A stretch of DNA of 64,000 nucleotides, taken from positions 3,893,918-3,957,917 of the forward strand of contig CBDHFR010000004.1 in the NCBI GenBank assembly GCA_965262665.1, in the 5' to 3' direction. Positions 8,986 to 19,455 of the stretch are shown piece by piece. A model generated the notes under the pieces. That model was not told the DNA's origin. It saw only the letters and a program-made list of their open reading frames with translations, and did not search any database. The translations under genes and the position numbers were made by a program. Position 1 is the first letter of the stretch. Each line of letters starts with the position of its first letter. The stretch is from CBDBND01 sp965262665 (GTDB lineage Bacteria; Pseudomonadota; Alphaproteobacteria; Rhodospirillales; Rhodospirillaceae).

Positions 8986-9705
8986 GTTGAGAAATTCACT
9001 GTCAGCGTCAATTTGGCTGCGATCGCCACAATGCTGATAGTGCTTGCCATCTTCGGGAGTGACCTGCCCTCCGAATACAGTTGGACTGCGAACGCGCGTG
9101 ATACGCATGCCTTCGATTGGGATACGGTCTGTTTCCTGATGGGTCTGCTGATTATCGTTCAAGGTTTCGAGACAACCCGATTCATGGGCGAAATGTATGA
9201 TCCTGAAACGCGCATCCGGGTAATGAAGAGGGCTCAGATCGTCTCGTCGCTGATCTACGTCGCGTTCTTCATCCTTATGATTCCGCTGTTTTCCTATTTC
9301 ACTTCCACGAACGATGTCGCTGGGTTGATCGACGTGATCGGGCGTGTGAAGCCGTGGCTTCCGTTTGTCGTCGCAGCCGGCGCGATCGCCAGCCAGTTCA
9401 GTGCCGCCGTGGCTGATTCGATCGGCGCCAGTGGTTTGATCAGCAACGCCACCCACCGGCTTGTCGATCCCAGGCAAGCGTATTTGTTGATCGGTGCGGT
9501 TTCGGTTTTCTTGATATGGGCAACCGACGTGGTATCCATTGTCGCACTGGCCTCTCGCGCCTTTGCCTTGTTTTACGCTCTACAATGTGTGGTGGCGGCG
9601 CTTGTCGCACGCGGCAACGGGCGGAATGCAACCGCATATTGGTTTGGTTTTCTCGCCATAGGGTCGTTTATTATCGCTGTGTTTGGCACACCTGCCGGCG
9701 GCTGA
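8986..9705 (+). pseudogene. C-terminal part of a multi-pass permease (APC-like)
   Basis: About 240 residues with six or seven hydrophobic segments (AAIATMLIVLAIFGSD, VCFLMGLLIIVQGF, VSSLIYVAFFILMIPLF, YLLIGAVSVFLIWATDVVSI and others) plus the connecting GFETTRFMGEMYDPETRIR. This resembles the second half of amino-acid/cation permeases of the APC superfamily; the substrate is unknown. The 5' half is gone, replaced by the IS21 istA fragment, so the product is not functional. Confidence 0.6.
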
Positions 9706-9810
9706 TGTAACATATTTGTTGTGCCGCAAGCGGAAGCGGCAGGGTATCCGGAAGTTGGTGGCCGATCTCCTTTGGTAATGGGTGAAGCAGCCGGCCCGCC
9801 GCAAACGGCG

Positions 9811-9842
9811 TGGCGACTATATATATGGCGACTATATATATA
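9811..9842. repeat. short AT-rich tandem repeat
   Basis: Two units of about 15 bp (tggcgactatatata). It lies between the permease scrap and the next fragment and has no obvious gene to serve. Confidence 0.7.
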
Positions 9843-9853
9843 ATGTGCGCCGT

Positions 9854-10270
9854 CTAATTGACGGCGGGGGAGGCAGCATGAGCAACTCCGCTCAGGGGAT
9901 CATCCTGTGTGGCATCCGGCGCAACGTCCAGGTCAGCAAACGGCCAGCGTTCGAGCACCTCCGCACCGGGGGCGAACACCCGGGTACGCCAGGAGACGAT
10001 CTCGCTGATGCAGCCCATGCGTTTGAGGGTGGCGACTTCGCCGTCGGCGGGTCCCTCGATCTCGACCCGGTTGGCGCCCATGAGGCGGCGGCGGCGCGTT
10101 CAAGCACAGCGCCGAACGCTTCGGCCGCCGTTACCGCGGGACCGCCCGCGAGGCCGAAGGCGGCGCGCACGATGCGGACCTGCTCGGCGGTGAGCATGCG
10201 TCCGATCATCGCTTCGCCGGTATCGGCGGTAAGCCGGCGCACCCGCAGCGTCTCGCCGGGCAGGCGACGA
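9854..10270 (-). pseudogene. unrecognised gene fragment with a frameshift
   Basis: Two minus-strand frames follow each other: ETLRVRRLTADTGEAMIGRM and AFGLAGGPAVTAAEAFGAVL in one, then MGANRVEIEGPADGEVATLK, RMGCISEIVSWRTRVFAPG in another. Composition and codon use look like a genuine cytoplasmic protein, C-terminal part. I do not recognise the family. The upstream part has been replaced by the ISAs1 fragment. Confidence 0.4.
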
Positions 10271-10643
10271 AGCACTGTTGGAACATCCGCGCATCCAGGA
10301 TGGCAAGGATCGTGCCCAGTTGGTCGTGGGACGGCGTGCCATCGGAAAACGGCCGGAAGCGGCGTAGAAGATCGCGTTTCTTGTCGCCGAAACGGGCAAT
10401 ATCGACAATGCTGTCGGCGCCCGCCAGCACCGCCAATAGGCAAAGCAGCAGCACCTCATCAAGCGGATAGACCACTTTGCCCCGTTGGCGAGGGTCCGCA
10501 AGATCCTCAAAATGATCAAGAAAGACAACGGCTTCCGCGAATGCGCCCGAACTCTCCATCATAACCTCCCATACCGAATCGGCGGTCTTCGATAGATTCA
10601 GCACAGCAACACATTGTCACGCACTTTTTCACCCGATTGCCCT
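10270..10643 (-). mobile_element. ISAs1-family element, 5' fragment
   Basis: The minus strand encodes an ISAs1-type N-terminus (about residues 17-110: SGAFAEAVVFLDHFEDLADP, then RQRGKVVYPLDEVLLLCLLA and RRFRPFSDGTPSHDQLGTIL). The element end is at about 10643, where the minus strand reads cagggcaatcgggtg, a typical ISAs1 terminal repeat. The gene stops at about 10275 where it runs into foreign sequence, so only the 5' quarter is left. Confidence 0.75.
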
Positions 10644-11489
10644 GGGCTTTTGATGCTCAGGTCTTGACCTTCGGGATGTCTTGCCATCGGGTGGTGTAGC
10701 AGGGTGAGCGGAAAGCGCTGCTCGATTGCCAAGCTGCGGCCTTGTGCCGCAGGGCCGAACTGGAAGGATCCACGCCTAATTCAAGCAGATGAGGTAAATA
10801 AAAGGGACAGCCGGAAATTTCACACTGATTCACTACCCAACCCCTTGAATTAAGGCATGAATTACATTATGCATTTCGAGGTAACGGGCCTTCAAATTAA
10901 GGATTTCGAAGGCGCTTTCGGAGTAGTATCCCACTCACGGAAAAGCACCCGAGGGGATTTGTGTGGTGGCCAGGCTCGAATGGTGTCGGCACTGCTCCAA
11001 CGACAGGTGGGTCAAAGTGTAAATGGTGGGCGTTATTTTTGAAGTAAATAGCCGTTTATCTAACTTTGCCTTGGCATCGGTATCGGAGTTTCTGGCTATA
11101 ACTAACCGAGCGTTAGCTATGTCCTGTGCGCACCCGCGCTCTTTCTCCCCATCTCCCTCACGACTGTTTAAACCTCGCCGTTCGGATTCTCTCGTCCGGT
11201 TGTCCAGGCACGGCCGAGCCTTCCACCGCCGCCGTACTCGCAGCCGCGCACCGCATCATCTTTATGACCTGAATCTGCCCGGAGACCGTATCGCGGCATG
11301 TCCCTGCCTTCCGCCGCGGTTGCCGCGTGTCGGTCCATTTCACCCTCTTCCACGTTGTCCTTCATGCTTCGAGACTTGCTTTCCGTTTGCCTTGAATAGG
11401 AGTTACTATTATGGCAGATGACATATCACGCAACGGTAGATCACGACCCTCAGGTCTTGGCATGCTTTTTCAAGAACAGGATCTCACTA
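10644..11489. other. long non-coding stretch upstream of TBDR 2
   Basis: Over 800 bp without a supportable gene. It contains a small hairpin (ctgcggc/gccgcag, 10733-10752), one copy of the dispersed palindrome arm (10786-10814) and the leader of the receptor gene. Promoter elements could not be assigned. Confidence 0.4.
10786..10814 (+). repeat. dispersed palindromic element, half copy b
   Basis: It reads gatgaggtaaataaaaggga followed by cagccgg, matching the arm at 55959-55990 (gatgaggtaaatggaaggga, cagccgg). Confidence 0.6.
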
Positions 11490-14117
11490 ATGAAACAGTA
11501 TAAATATCTGACGCGTTTGTGTGTAGCACTTGTGCTTGCAAGTTATACGGTGACAGACACTACAGCCTTCGCACAGGATACCCCGGCATCTGGTGAGGTT
11601 TATATTGAAGAGATCATCATCACAGGCACGCGCGCTAGGGCACGATCGGTCCAAGATTCACCTGCACCGATAGACGTTATTTCCGCTGATGATTTAGTCA
11701 ACCAGGGCGATAGCGATCTCGGCAACCTGATTCGCAACGTGGTTCCGTCCTTTAACATCAACACACAACCCATCAGTGACGCGGGCACCATTGTTCGGCC
11801 CGGCAACCTCCGGGGGCTGTCACCCGATCATATTTTGGTCCTTGTGAACGGTAAGCGGCGCCACCGTGCCAGTATTATCACATGGATAGGAAACGGCATC
11901 GCGGACGGATCACAGGGCCCTGATCTTGCATCCATTCCCGCCATCGCCCTGAAGCGGCTTGAAGTGTTGCGTGACGGTGCTGCGGCTCAGTACGGCAGTG
12001 ACGCCATCGCCGGCGTCATGAACTTCATCCTGAAAGACGCTAATGAAGGTGCCACGTTTGAAGCACGCTACGGGGAGACCTCCGAGGGAGACGGGGCAAT
12101 GTACCGTATTGCCGCCAACGTGGGTCTGCCTCTTACCTCTTCCGGCTTTGTCAACCTGAGCCTTGAATACGGAGAGACCGATCCCACCTTTCGCAGCATT
12201 CAGAGGAATGATGCCCAGGCCCTGATCGACGAAAGCAATAACCTCATGCCTACGGGGCTGGGAGCGCTAAGCAACTACCTGAGCGAACGGGGCCAGGCCG
12301 TGCCCGTGCCGGCGATGATCTGGGGCGCGCCAATCGTTGATAATGACCTTAAGCTATGGGCCAATCTTGGGTTGGAGCTTGGCGATAACAATTACCTCTA
12401 TTCATACGGCAACTATTTGTCGAAAAAAGTGGATGGCGGTTTCTACTATCGGAATCCCAACACCCGTAGCGGGGTATACAAAACCACGAACGCCGATGGT
12501 CAGGATATCCTGTTGGTCGGCGACCTGACACAGGACCGTTCAGCCGGTTGTCCTGAAGTAAGAGTGACGGGCGGCGGTCTCGTACATGCGGAGGACCGTG
12601 GGAAATGGAACCAAATTTTAGGAGATGACAACTGCTTCACCTTGCAGAAACTGTTGCCCGGCGGCTTTACGCCGCGTTTTGGCGGAGACGTTGAGGATGT
12701 TTCCCTGGTTGCCGGTGTGGAAGGTGAAACCGGCAGCGGCGAGTTACGTTGGGACCTCAGCGCAAGTTACGGCAAGAACGAGGTGGACTTCTTCATCTAC
12801 AACACGGTGAACGCATCCCTCGGACCGGACACGCCGCTGTCTTTTGACCCCGGCGCATACATACAGGAAGACATGAACCTCAATGCTGATCTTGGTTACT
12901 CTCCCACGGAGACCGTTAATATCGCCGTCGGCTACGAATACCGCAGAGAAGAATTTGAGATTGGCATTGGCGAGCAGGCCTCCTGGGAAGATGGCCCCCT
13001 GGCGGTTCAGGGTTTCACGCCGGCCTCAAACGGCTTCTCTGGCTTTGGGCCTCGTACCGCTGGCGTATTCTCCCGCTATAACCATGCCGTCTATGTTGAC
13101 GGGGAGTGGGAAGTGACGGACAGCCTGCTGCTAGGTGCGGCGTTGCGTTACGAGGACTTTGAAGACTTTGGCGGCACCACCAACTGGAAAGTGGCAGGCA
13201 ACTGGCGGATGACCGACTCCCTTGGCTTCAGAGCCACCGCCAGCACTGGCTTTAAGGCGCCAACGCCGGGCCAGTCCAATGCTTTTAATATCTCCACCGT
13301 ATTTAACCAAAGCCTGGGAGACTTGGTTAATGAGGGAACCATCCCCTCCACCCATCCCCTTGCCGCGCTTTATGGCGGCAATCCGTTGGAACCTGAAAAG
13401 TCCACCAACTTGACCCTTGGCACCTTTTTCAACGTTGACGCGGTGGATGTGACCGTTGACTATTTCAATATCAAAGTTACGGACCGCCTGAACTTGTCTA
13501 CGGAACGGAGGGTGTGCCCCGGTGTCAGACCGGCAAATCCTAATCCCTCCTGTACCGCTTACTTCAGTGATCTTGAAGGTGAACTCTTGGCTGAGGCAAG
13601 AACCTTGCAGAGCTTCAAGTTTTTCATCAATGATTTTGATACACGAACCCAGGGCGTGGATGTCGTGGCCACCTACCCCATAGACTGGGCCGGCGGCACC
13701 ACCGATATTAGCTTTGGCTTCAATCATACGGAAACCGAGATCATCCGAAGAAACCCGGAGACGGTGGATGATATTCGGGTTAAGGAAATCCAGGAGGGTT
13801 TACCTGAAACACGCTTGAATCTTTCCGCCACCCACAACATGGATAGATGGCGTTTGCTGGGCCGGGTCAGCTACTACAGTGGCTGGTATGACTCTGAAGA
13901 CGGCAACAGTTACGGCGGCGAACCCCTGTTTGACCTCGAAACCGGATATAGGATCAACGAGCGAACGGCGTTCACTGCGGGCGTGCAGAACATTCTTAGC
14001 GAGAAAGGCGACAAGAACCCGAAAGCGCGCGACCAAACCGGCAACGTTTATAGCCAGTGGTCGCCGTTCGGGATGAACGGAGCCTTCTATTATGCCAAGG
14101 TTGCCTATCAGTTTTAG
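11490..14117 (+). CDS. TonB-dependent outer membrane receptor (TBDR 2)
   Basis: An 875-residue receptor. Start ATG 11490 has an AGGA Shine-Dalgarno eight bases upstream and begins a clear signal peptide (LCVALVLASYTVTDTTAFAQ). Then come a TonB-box-like EEIIITGTR, a plug with RPGNLRGLSPDHILVLVNGK and DGAAAQYGSDAIAGVMN, and a barrel ending FYYAKVAYQF. Related to TBDR 1 along its length, including EQASWE and STHPLAALYGG, so the two are likely paralogues with related ligands. No ligand can be assigned. Confidence 0.92.
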   Translation: MKQYKYLTRLCVALVLASYTVTDTTAFAQDTPASGEVYIEEIIITGTRARARSVQDSPAPIDVISADDLVNQGDSDLGNLIRNVVPSFNINTQPISDAGTIVRPGNLRGLSPDHILVLVNGKRRHRASIITWIGNGIADGSQGPDLASIPAIALKRLEVLRDGAAAQYGSDAIAGVMNFILKDANEGATFEARYGETSEGDGAMYRIAANVGLPLTSSGFVNLSLEYGETDPTFRSIQRNDAQALIDESNNLMPTGLGALSNYLSERGQAVPVPAMIWGAPIVDNDLKLWANLGLELGDNNYLYSYGNYLSKKVDGGFYYRNPNTRSGVYKTTNADGQDILLVGDLTQDRSAGCPEVRVTGGGLVHAEDRGKWNQILGDDNCFTLQKLLPGGFTPRFGGDVEDVSLVAGVEGETGSGELRWDLSASYGKNEVDFFIYNTVNASLGPDTPLSFDPGAYIQEDMNLNADLGYSPTETVNIAVGYEYRREEFEIGIGEQASWEDGPLAVQGFTPASNGFSGFGPRTAGVFSRYNHAVYVDGEWEVTDSLLLGAALRYEDFEDFGGTTNWKVAGNWRMTDSLGFRATASTGFKAPTPGQSNAFNISTVFNQSLGDLVNEGTIPSTHPLAALYGGNPLEPEKSTNLTLGTFFNVDAVDVTVDYFNIKVTDRLNLSTERRVCPGVRPANPNPSCTAYFSDLEGELLAEARTLQSFKFFINDFDTRTQGVDVVATYPIDWAGGTTDISFGFNHTETEIIRRNPETVDDIRVKEIQEGLPETRLNLSATHNMDRWRLLGRVSYYSGWYDSEDGNSYGGEPLFDLETGYRINERTAFTAGVQNILSEKGDKNPKARDQTGNVYSQWSPFGMNGAFYYAKVAYQF

Positions 14118-14373
14118 TGATCTCCTTTCCACTCGTTGGACAGATTCGCGGATGTCCATCTGACCGGGGCCCCAGATATTTCTCCAAAAATGGGTGGAAT
14201 CCAGCTAGGAGACTGCGCCGTAGGATGGTTTTCGCCCTGGCGAAAGGGGGGTGCCCTGTTGTAGGCGCAATCGAGGATGTCGGGTGACCTTTCGGGTGGT
14301 GAAAAGCGCCGAATCCCTGCGTATTCCCGCTTCCGTGCCAACGGGTTTGGGGAATTGTCGAGAATCTTTCTCA

Positions 14374-15216
14374 TTATGCCGTCACAAGCCCTTGCATCCG
14401 CTTGACGTTCAGCGCCAGACAAACAAGATCCCACTCACCCCGTACCCTGTTCAGTCCGCGCAGGCTGAACCGGCGGAAGCCGAGCACTTCCTTGATCCAA
14501 CCATTGGGTGCTTCCGATAACCACTTGCGTTGGGCGTATTGCGCCCTGCCCTCCGAAGTCGCCAGTTTCTTGCCCATGCGAGCCGTCGCCGGGTACTTGT
14601 CCTCATTCACCCGGATCTCTTGTTTGCCTTCCCGACCCAGCGCCACATAGGCGTCCACGGCACGCGCTTCCAGAGCCGCCAAATCCGCCTCGTTGCAGTA
14701 GCCCGCATCCGCCAGCACCGTCTCCGGCCGTTCCCCATAGGTCGTTCGCACATCGTCTACCAGCGGCAGCATCCGGCCTTGATCGCTGGCGCTCGACGAC
14801 ACGTCCGTGACGACAATCAACTGGTTCGCTCCCGCCACCGCCACCTGTGCGTTGTAGCATTGCTGAAAACCCTCCGAGGAAGTCTTCATGATCCGACTTT
14901 CCGGGTCCGTGAAGTTGCTTTGCGCCGTGTCCTCCGGTTCACCATATTCGCGTTTGTACGGCCGCCCGCCTTTCGGGTTCCGCTTCGTCCCAGGTTGACG
15001 ACCCCGGGCATCGTCCGCTTCCCGTTGCCTCGCTTCCAGGCGCTCCTTCGCCGCACGAATCGCCGCCAGCCGATCCTCTCGGCGGCGCAACTCCTCAGGC
15101 AACTCGTCGCCGCGTAGCGCCTCCCCGAAGCGCGCACCCTGCGGATCGGCGCCGAGAAGGCAAAGAAGGGAATGACCTGCTCCCATTGGCGCCGCCAGCT
15201 CCTGGCGATGGCCGGA
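14374..15216 (-). pseudogene. IS1182-family transposase, C-terminal part
   Basis: Minus-strand sequence typical of the second half of IS1182 transposases: FTDPESRIMKTSSEGFQQCY, NAQVAV, the segment ADAGYCNEADLAALEARAV and a C-terminal GFRRFSLRGLNRVRGEWDLV with the RMQGLV ending. The N-terminal half is missing: the frame runs, by chance without a stop, into an IS630 piece at 15217. Confidence 0.8.
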
Positions 15217-15327
15217 TACCAGGACCTGTTCCACATAGGCCTTGAAGGCAGCCCCATGCATCGGCCCGTCGAGGAGCATCGGGGCCGCCAGGCCGGAGAG
15301 GCGCAAGCCGGCGGTCAACGTGGTGGT
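15217..15327 (-). pseudogene. internal scrap of an IS630 transposase
   Basis: Thirty-six codons in frame with the IS1182 fragment read TTLTAGLRLSGLAAPMLLDG then PMHGAAFKAYVEQVLV, the segment that precedes the second catalytic Asp in IS630-type enzymes. It makes an accidental chimeric frame with the IS1182 remnant. Confidence 0.65.
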
Positions 15328-15329
15328 CT

Positions 15330-15441
15330 CCCTTCCCAGCGAGCTGGAATGGGAGCGGCGCATCTCTTGATGGAGATGGTGGTTGTCCGTTTTGATGGTG
15401 GTGCACACCAACCACAAAACGAGGAAATGGGATGAACGCCT
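15330..15441. repeat. 112-bp direct repeat, pair of 42636-42747
   Basis: Near-identical to 42636-42747 (from ccttcccag to gatgaacgcct), same orientation. It contains the near-palindrome tggtggtgcacaccaacca. At 42.7 kb it precedes an IS110 transposase gene; here it abuts IS630 debris. Probably the non-coding end of one mobile element. Confidence 0.75.
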
Positions 15442-15570
15442 GGTTTCGTTCATAGGCGCGGCTGCATCCCGCCAGCACTCAACAAGGACAGGAGGAAAGA
15501 GTCGCGCCAGAGGGTGGCGACCCACCGGTGTCCCCTCGCCGGGACGCGGTTCCCGATGATGCACGTAGCT

Positions 15571-16000
15571 CGCCTTGCTGCCGAACCGTCTCATCGCGTT
15601 CGAGCACGCTATTCAGATTGGCACTCGGGAATCGTCTTGGACCAGGCATTATGTTGGCAGCCGCTGCGCTGACCACGGACGGAAGCGAGAGCCTGGCGAC
15701 GGACATACGCGGGATCGTGGACCCTTCTCCGTGCCGCGCTCACGAGTCAGTCGCCTGCTTCTGCCAAGGCAACCACCTAAGTTGACCATACCCGGGACGA
15801 CGATCGCCCGCAGGCGAAGGTGTTTCATGTTCAAGAGGTCGTGTCAGATCGTGTCAGGCCGGAAGATCGTGAAGATCTGCGCTTGACATCGACCGCCCCA
15901 TTACGGAAGGCGAGCTATTGAAATAACGGAAGGGATTTTGCATCGCCGGAGGCTAGGAGACCTTAATGCCCAGTTCAAGCCGATTTAGTCTGACAATGCC
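15571..16000 (+). repeat. 430-bp inverted repeat, left arm, ending in an IS6 terminus
   Basis: It is the reverse complement of 29439-29878. The inner end (15983-16000, gatttagtctgacaatgcc) is the IS6-type terminal repeat also found at 43849. The 10-mer gatcgtgtca occurs twice here but three times in the other arm, which accounts for the 10-bp length difference. The short reading frames inside do not look real. Confidence 0.85.
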
Positions 16001-16169
16001 TGGATGGTTGCTAAGGACCCAAATAAGAAAAGCCTGCTCATGTTCACATCCCCCAATCCGTTGTCTGCAAGCTGCGGTTGGTTGTGCGCATAGCCTATCA
16101 CTGACCAGCAATCACATAAGGGCGCTTCTCAACTTTAACACGGAGCGCATCATTTTGGCATTTGAGATT

Positions 16170-18713
16170 CTAAAAATTGACGTTAAGCCGGGTGTAATAG
16201 AATCCCCCGTTTAGACCGTATGCGAGGCCGCGCAAGGGAAACTTGATGTTGCCAAACGGCGTGCTGGGATCGGATATGAAACGCAGCACCGCGTTGTCCG
16301 AAAGTTGATTGGGCTTCTCATTTAAGAGGTTGTTGGCGCCAAGGGCAAGTGTCGTGGTCTCTGTAACTTGCAGCGACACCTCCAGATCAACCAAGAACGC
16401 GTCACCGGGCTCGATGACGGGCGATGGATCAAGACCGATGGCGTCTATGGCACCTTGCGGAAAGCCTAAACCGGGCGCAGAGAAGAAGGATGTTTCTGTG
16501 GGCCCGAAATAATTTAGACGAAATAGCCCACCCCAATTTTCTCTCATGTAGTTAAAGGTGAGATTCACACGTTCGCGCGGCTGGCCTTTTTCCACAAACC
16601 GGCGCGACGGTTCGGGAAACAGCAGAAATTCATCCACTCCGGCAGGTGCATTAACCCTCCTGATGGTCGTCTTGTTTAGGTTCAACGCGAGGGTTGTCGT
16701 AAGGTCACCATCTAGGAATAAGCCGTCGTGGCTGACTACCAGGTCTAGTCCCTTTGTCCGAGTATCAACCGCATTGGAAAAGAAGTTTGCTGAGCCGATC
16801 CCGTTGTTGGCCAGGAACTGTGCGGCAGCCGGAACCGCGGCCAACTGGCCGGGAGCCAATCCGCTTCCCAAGACGATGCGGTCGTCAATATCAATCTGAA
16901 ACGCATCAAAAGTGAGGGTCATTGCTGCAAGCGGCTTCCAAACGAGGCCCAGGCTGAAGTTTGTTGATTCCTCAATGCGCAGGTTCTCAATCCCGAATAA
17001 GCGGGGAAATTCGGACCCCACGGGAGCCAACAACTGCTCCGTCAACCCAGCCGAAGTGGCATTGGTAGCTACGGTCGTGAAAAAGGTCTGCTGCAATGAA
17101 GGCGCCCGAAAACCGGTTGAAATGGCACCCCGGAAGGCAAGGTCCTCAGACACTTGAACCCGTCCGCTAGCTTTACCCGTTAGTTTGTCGCCGATCGCGC
17201 CGTAGTCTGCATATCGCGCTGCTACGCCCAAGATGAGCCAATCTGTCAGATCACTCTCCAGGTCCAGATAAAGGGCAAAGTTGTCACGGTTACCCGTGGT
17301 GGCAGTTTCGGGTCTAAAGCCTGGATAGGCTTGAAAGCCGCAAGTGGCCGCGGTGTTGGGATCCAGTATGGATGGAACAAACTGGTTGTCTGGATTAAGG
17401 CCGCAACTATAAGACTCCAGTTGTCCAGGGGTGATTTCATAGCCATCATCCCGGTATTCCGCTCCAAAGGCCACGTAAACGGTGTTCGGGGCCGCGAGAT
17501 CGAATTGGGTGGTAAAGTCGGCGTTAATTATGAGCTGATCAAACTCAAGAGCGCCGGAGAAACCCGACGTCGGTCCCACGTTGGCAGAGATTTCAGCATC
17601 AATTGTGCCGGGATTGCCCTGAAGGAACGCCGCAGCAATGGATGTATTGGGCGCATTGCGAACGCGGAGCGTGTAGTCGTTCTTCCCGTACACGGCGCTG
17701 ATGTCATAGGCCCAGTCTCTTGATGGCTCCCCGCGAATGCCCGCAGCAAACGAGTAGTCCTTGGACTCGTTAAGAGCCCGGGGCAAGAATCCCTCGGGAA
17801 AGGCTTGGGGGACGGCGCGGGCCGGGTTGTTTGCAAAGCGGTAAAATCCAGCTCCGACAGCTACGTTCTCCGAATAACCGCCAAACGCATACAACTCGGC
17901 ACTTTCGCCTAAAGGCAGGGCGGAATTCACCCAAAACATGGAAGCTTCGGTGTCCGCATCACCAATTTGGAAGCGGACGTCACCCAGTTGCCGGCTGACA
18001 TCAGCCCGGTTGGTGGGCTCCCCGTTTCTGTATTCAGCAGTAAAATTGACGTGACCGCCTTCACCTAGGGAAAAACCGGCGTTGGCGGAGACTTGGTACT
18101 GCTCTCCGTCGGAATCGTACGTTTGTCCAATCCTGGCCGAAAGTGAATAGCCATCAACAAAATCTCTCAAGACGAGATTGATCACACCGGCAATGGCATC
18201 TGAACCGTATTGGGCGGCCGCTCCGTCTCGCAATATTTCTATACGCTCGATCCCCGCAGCCGGAATGGCATTGAAGTCTGTTCCGGATGCTCCTTCACCA
18301 ACCGTGCCGCTAAGGCTCAAAACAGATCTTTGATGCCGGCGTTTTCCGTTAACCAACACCAACACTTGGTCGGGGCCGAGTCCGCGCAAGGTGGCGGGTC
18401 TAAAAAGGTCCGACGCATCGGAAATCTGGGTACGGGAGAAGTTAAAAGAGGGCGCCACGGCTTGCAACATCGGTCCAAGTTCAGTGAAGCCATTTTCCGT
18501 GATTGTCCCAAGATCGATGGTATCCACCGGAACAGGCGTTTGGGTTTCGGTGCGTCCCTTTACTCGCGTTCCGATGGTTACGATTTCTTCAATATAGACG
18601 TCCCGTTCCGGTGCCGTTTCTTGCGCATTGAGTAATGCGTCTGGCGACGGTAAAGCCAAAACTGTGCACAACAGGGCCGCAACGCTGCTGCGTCGTGCAC
18701 TAAACCGCTTCAT
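16170..18713 (-). CDS. TonB-dependent outer membrane receptor (TBDR 3)
   Basis: An 847-residue receptor with signal peptide (SVAALLCTVLALPSPDALLNA), TonB-box-like EEIVTIGTR, plug motifs LFRPATLRGLGPDQVLVLVN and DGAAAQYGSDAIAGVIN, and a barrel that ends in a Phe after YTRLNVN. An AGAGG ribosome-binding site precedes ATG 18713. It shares the plug signature of TBDR 1 and 2, so these three form one subfamily. It is the first gene inside the segment bracketed by the 430/440-bp inverted repeats. Confidence 0.92.
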   Translation of the reverse strand: MKRFSARRSSVAALLCTVLALPSPDALLNAQETAPERDVYIEEIVTIGTRVKGRTETQTPVPVDTIDLGTITENGFTELGPMLQAVAPSFNFSRTQISDASDLFRPATLRGLGPDQVLVLVNGKRRHQRSVLSLSGTVGEGASGTDFNAIPAAGIERIEILRDGAAAQYGSDAIAGVINLVLRDFVDGYSLSARIGQTYDSDGEQYQVSANAGFSLGEGGHVNFTAEYRNGEPTNRADVSRQLGDVRFQIGDADTEASMFWVNSALPLGESAELYAFGGYSENVAVGAGFYRFANNPARAVPQAFPEGFLPRALNESKDYSFAAGIRGEPSRDWAYDISAVYGKNDYTLRVRNAPNTSIAAAFLQGNPGTIDAEISANVGPTSGFSGALEFDQLIINADFTTQFDLAAPNTVYVAFGAEYRDDGYEITPGQLESYSCGLNPDNQFVPSILDPNTAATCGFQAYPGFRPETATTGNRDNFALYLDLESDLTDWLILGVAARYADYGAIGDKLTGKASGRVQVSEDLAFRGAISTGFRAPSLQQTFFTTVATNATSAGLTEQLLAPVGSEFPRLFGIENLRIEESTNFSLGLVWKPLAAMTLTFDAFQIDIDDRIVLGSGLAPGQLAAVPAAAQFLANNGIGSANFFSNAVDTRTKGLDLVVSHDGLFLDGDLTTTLALNLNKTTIRRVNAPAGVDEFLLFPEPSRRFVEKGQPRERVNLTFNYMRENWGGLFRLNYFGPTETSFFSAPGLGFPQGAIDAIGLDPSPVIEPGDAFLVDLEVSLQVTETTTLALGANNLLNEKPNQLSDNAVLRFISDPSTPFGNIKFPLRGLAYGLNGGFYYTRLNVNF

Positions 18714-18984
18714 GGCTAACCTCTTTCTCGCAAACCGTTAGTGATGATGCGCCACAGTATGTATCTAAAAGTACAATGGCAGCTAGAGCGGTTCTTTTTT
18801 TGGGCGTAACCGTGTCCGGCGTTTCGGATGTAGTTTCTACACTCTTGCGATCCGATGGTGTAAATGAAGCTATCCTGGGTAGAGCCATGTGGCATTTCCG
18901 GTGGTCATCTAGGCACTGTGCATCGATTGCTTTATTTTGTCACAAGTCGGCCCGTGGGCCAAACCCTCACCGTGCCGTGGAGAG

Positions 18985-19062
18985 TCTCCCTCCCGAAAAC
19001 ATTATCCGCCGGTATTCATGACGCAAACCACCCAGGAGTTGACGAGGTTGTCGAAAGGGACC
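18985..19062 (+). repeat. dispersed palindromic element, full copy c
   Basis: Left arm gtctccctcccgaaaacat then tatccgccgg, middle attcatgacgcaaacc, right arm gacgaggttgtcgaaaggga. The arms can pair into a long imperfect hairpin. Sited between the TBDR 3 upstream region and the acidic protein locus. Confidence 0.7.
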
Positions 19063-19071
19063 GCAGGAGCC

Positions 19072-19165
19072 ACAAAACACCATTTTGGTTTTCTGTGGCT
19101 CATTTACCAACAATGAGTCAACCGACTGCGCCACCGTGTTCAACCGCGCATTTGTCTGACAATGC
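19072..19165 (+). repeat. inverted repeat of about 90 bp, left arm
   Basis: Segments caccattttggt, catttaccaacaatgagtca, ccgtgttcaac and catttgtctgaca recur inverted at 20437-20526, with roughly four in five bases equal. The arms enclose the acidic protein gene. The inner end carries gtctgacaatgcc, again like the IS6 terminus. Confidence 0.75.
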
Positions 19166-19455
19166 CCCGCTGTTGGTCTCGCAGGGCGTCCTGCTGAACG
19201 AGCGCTGCGCCTGTGGCGCCGACATTTCCCAGGGCGACAAAGCGCAGATCGTTTACCTCAACTTATGGTCCGATGATAACACCATCACGTTATAGACGAG
19301 ACCGGTTGCCGCGCACTAGCAATCATCACAAATATTTCAAGCGACTACGGCGGCAAGATATTGACAGTAATGAAAGGTAGTCATAATACGGCTGAGTGGC
19401 TAAGGTGAGCCACGGTTCGCGAAACAAAGTGAGAAAAACTGGAGACTACTTAATC

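Noticed and set aside
15479..15886. Reading frames inside the 430-bp repeat (also 29677-29910), on both strands
   Set aside because: Both strands are open over similar lengths and neither resembles a protein family; frame lengths change with the 10-mer copy number. More likely non-coding.
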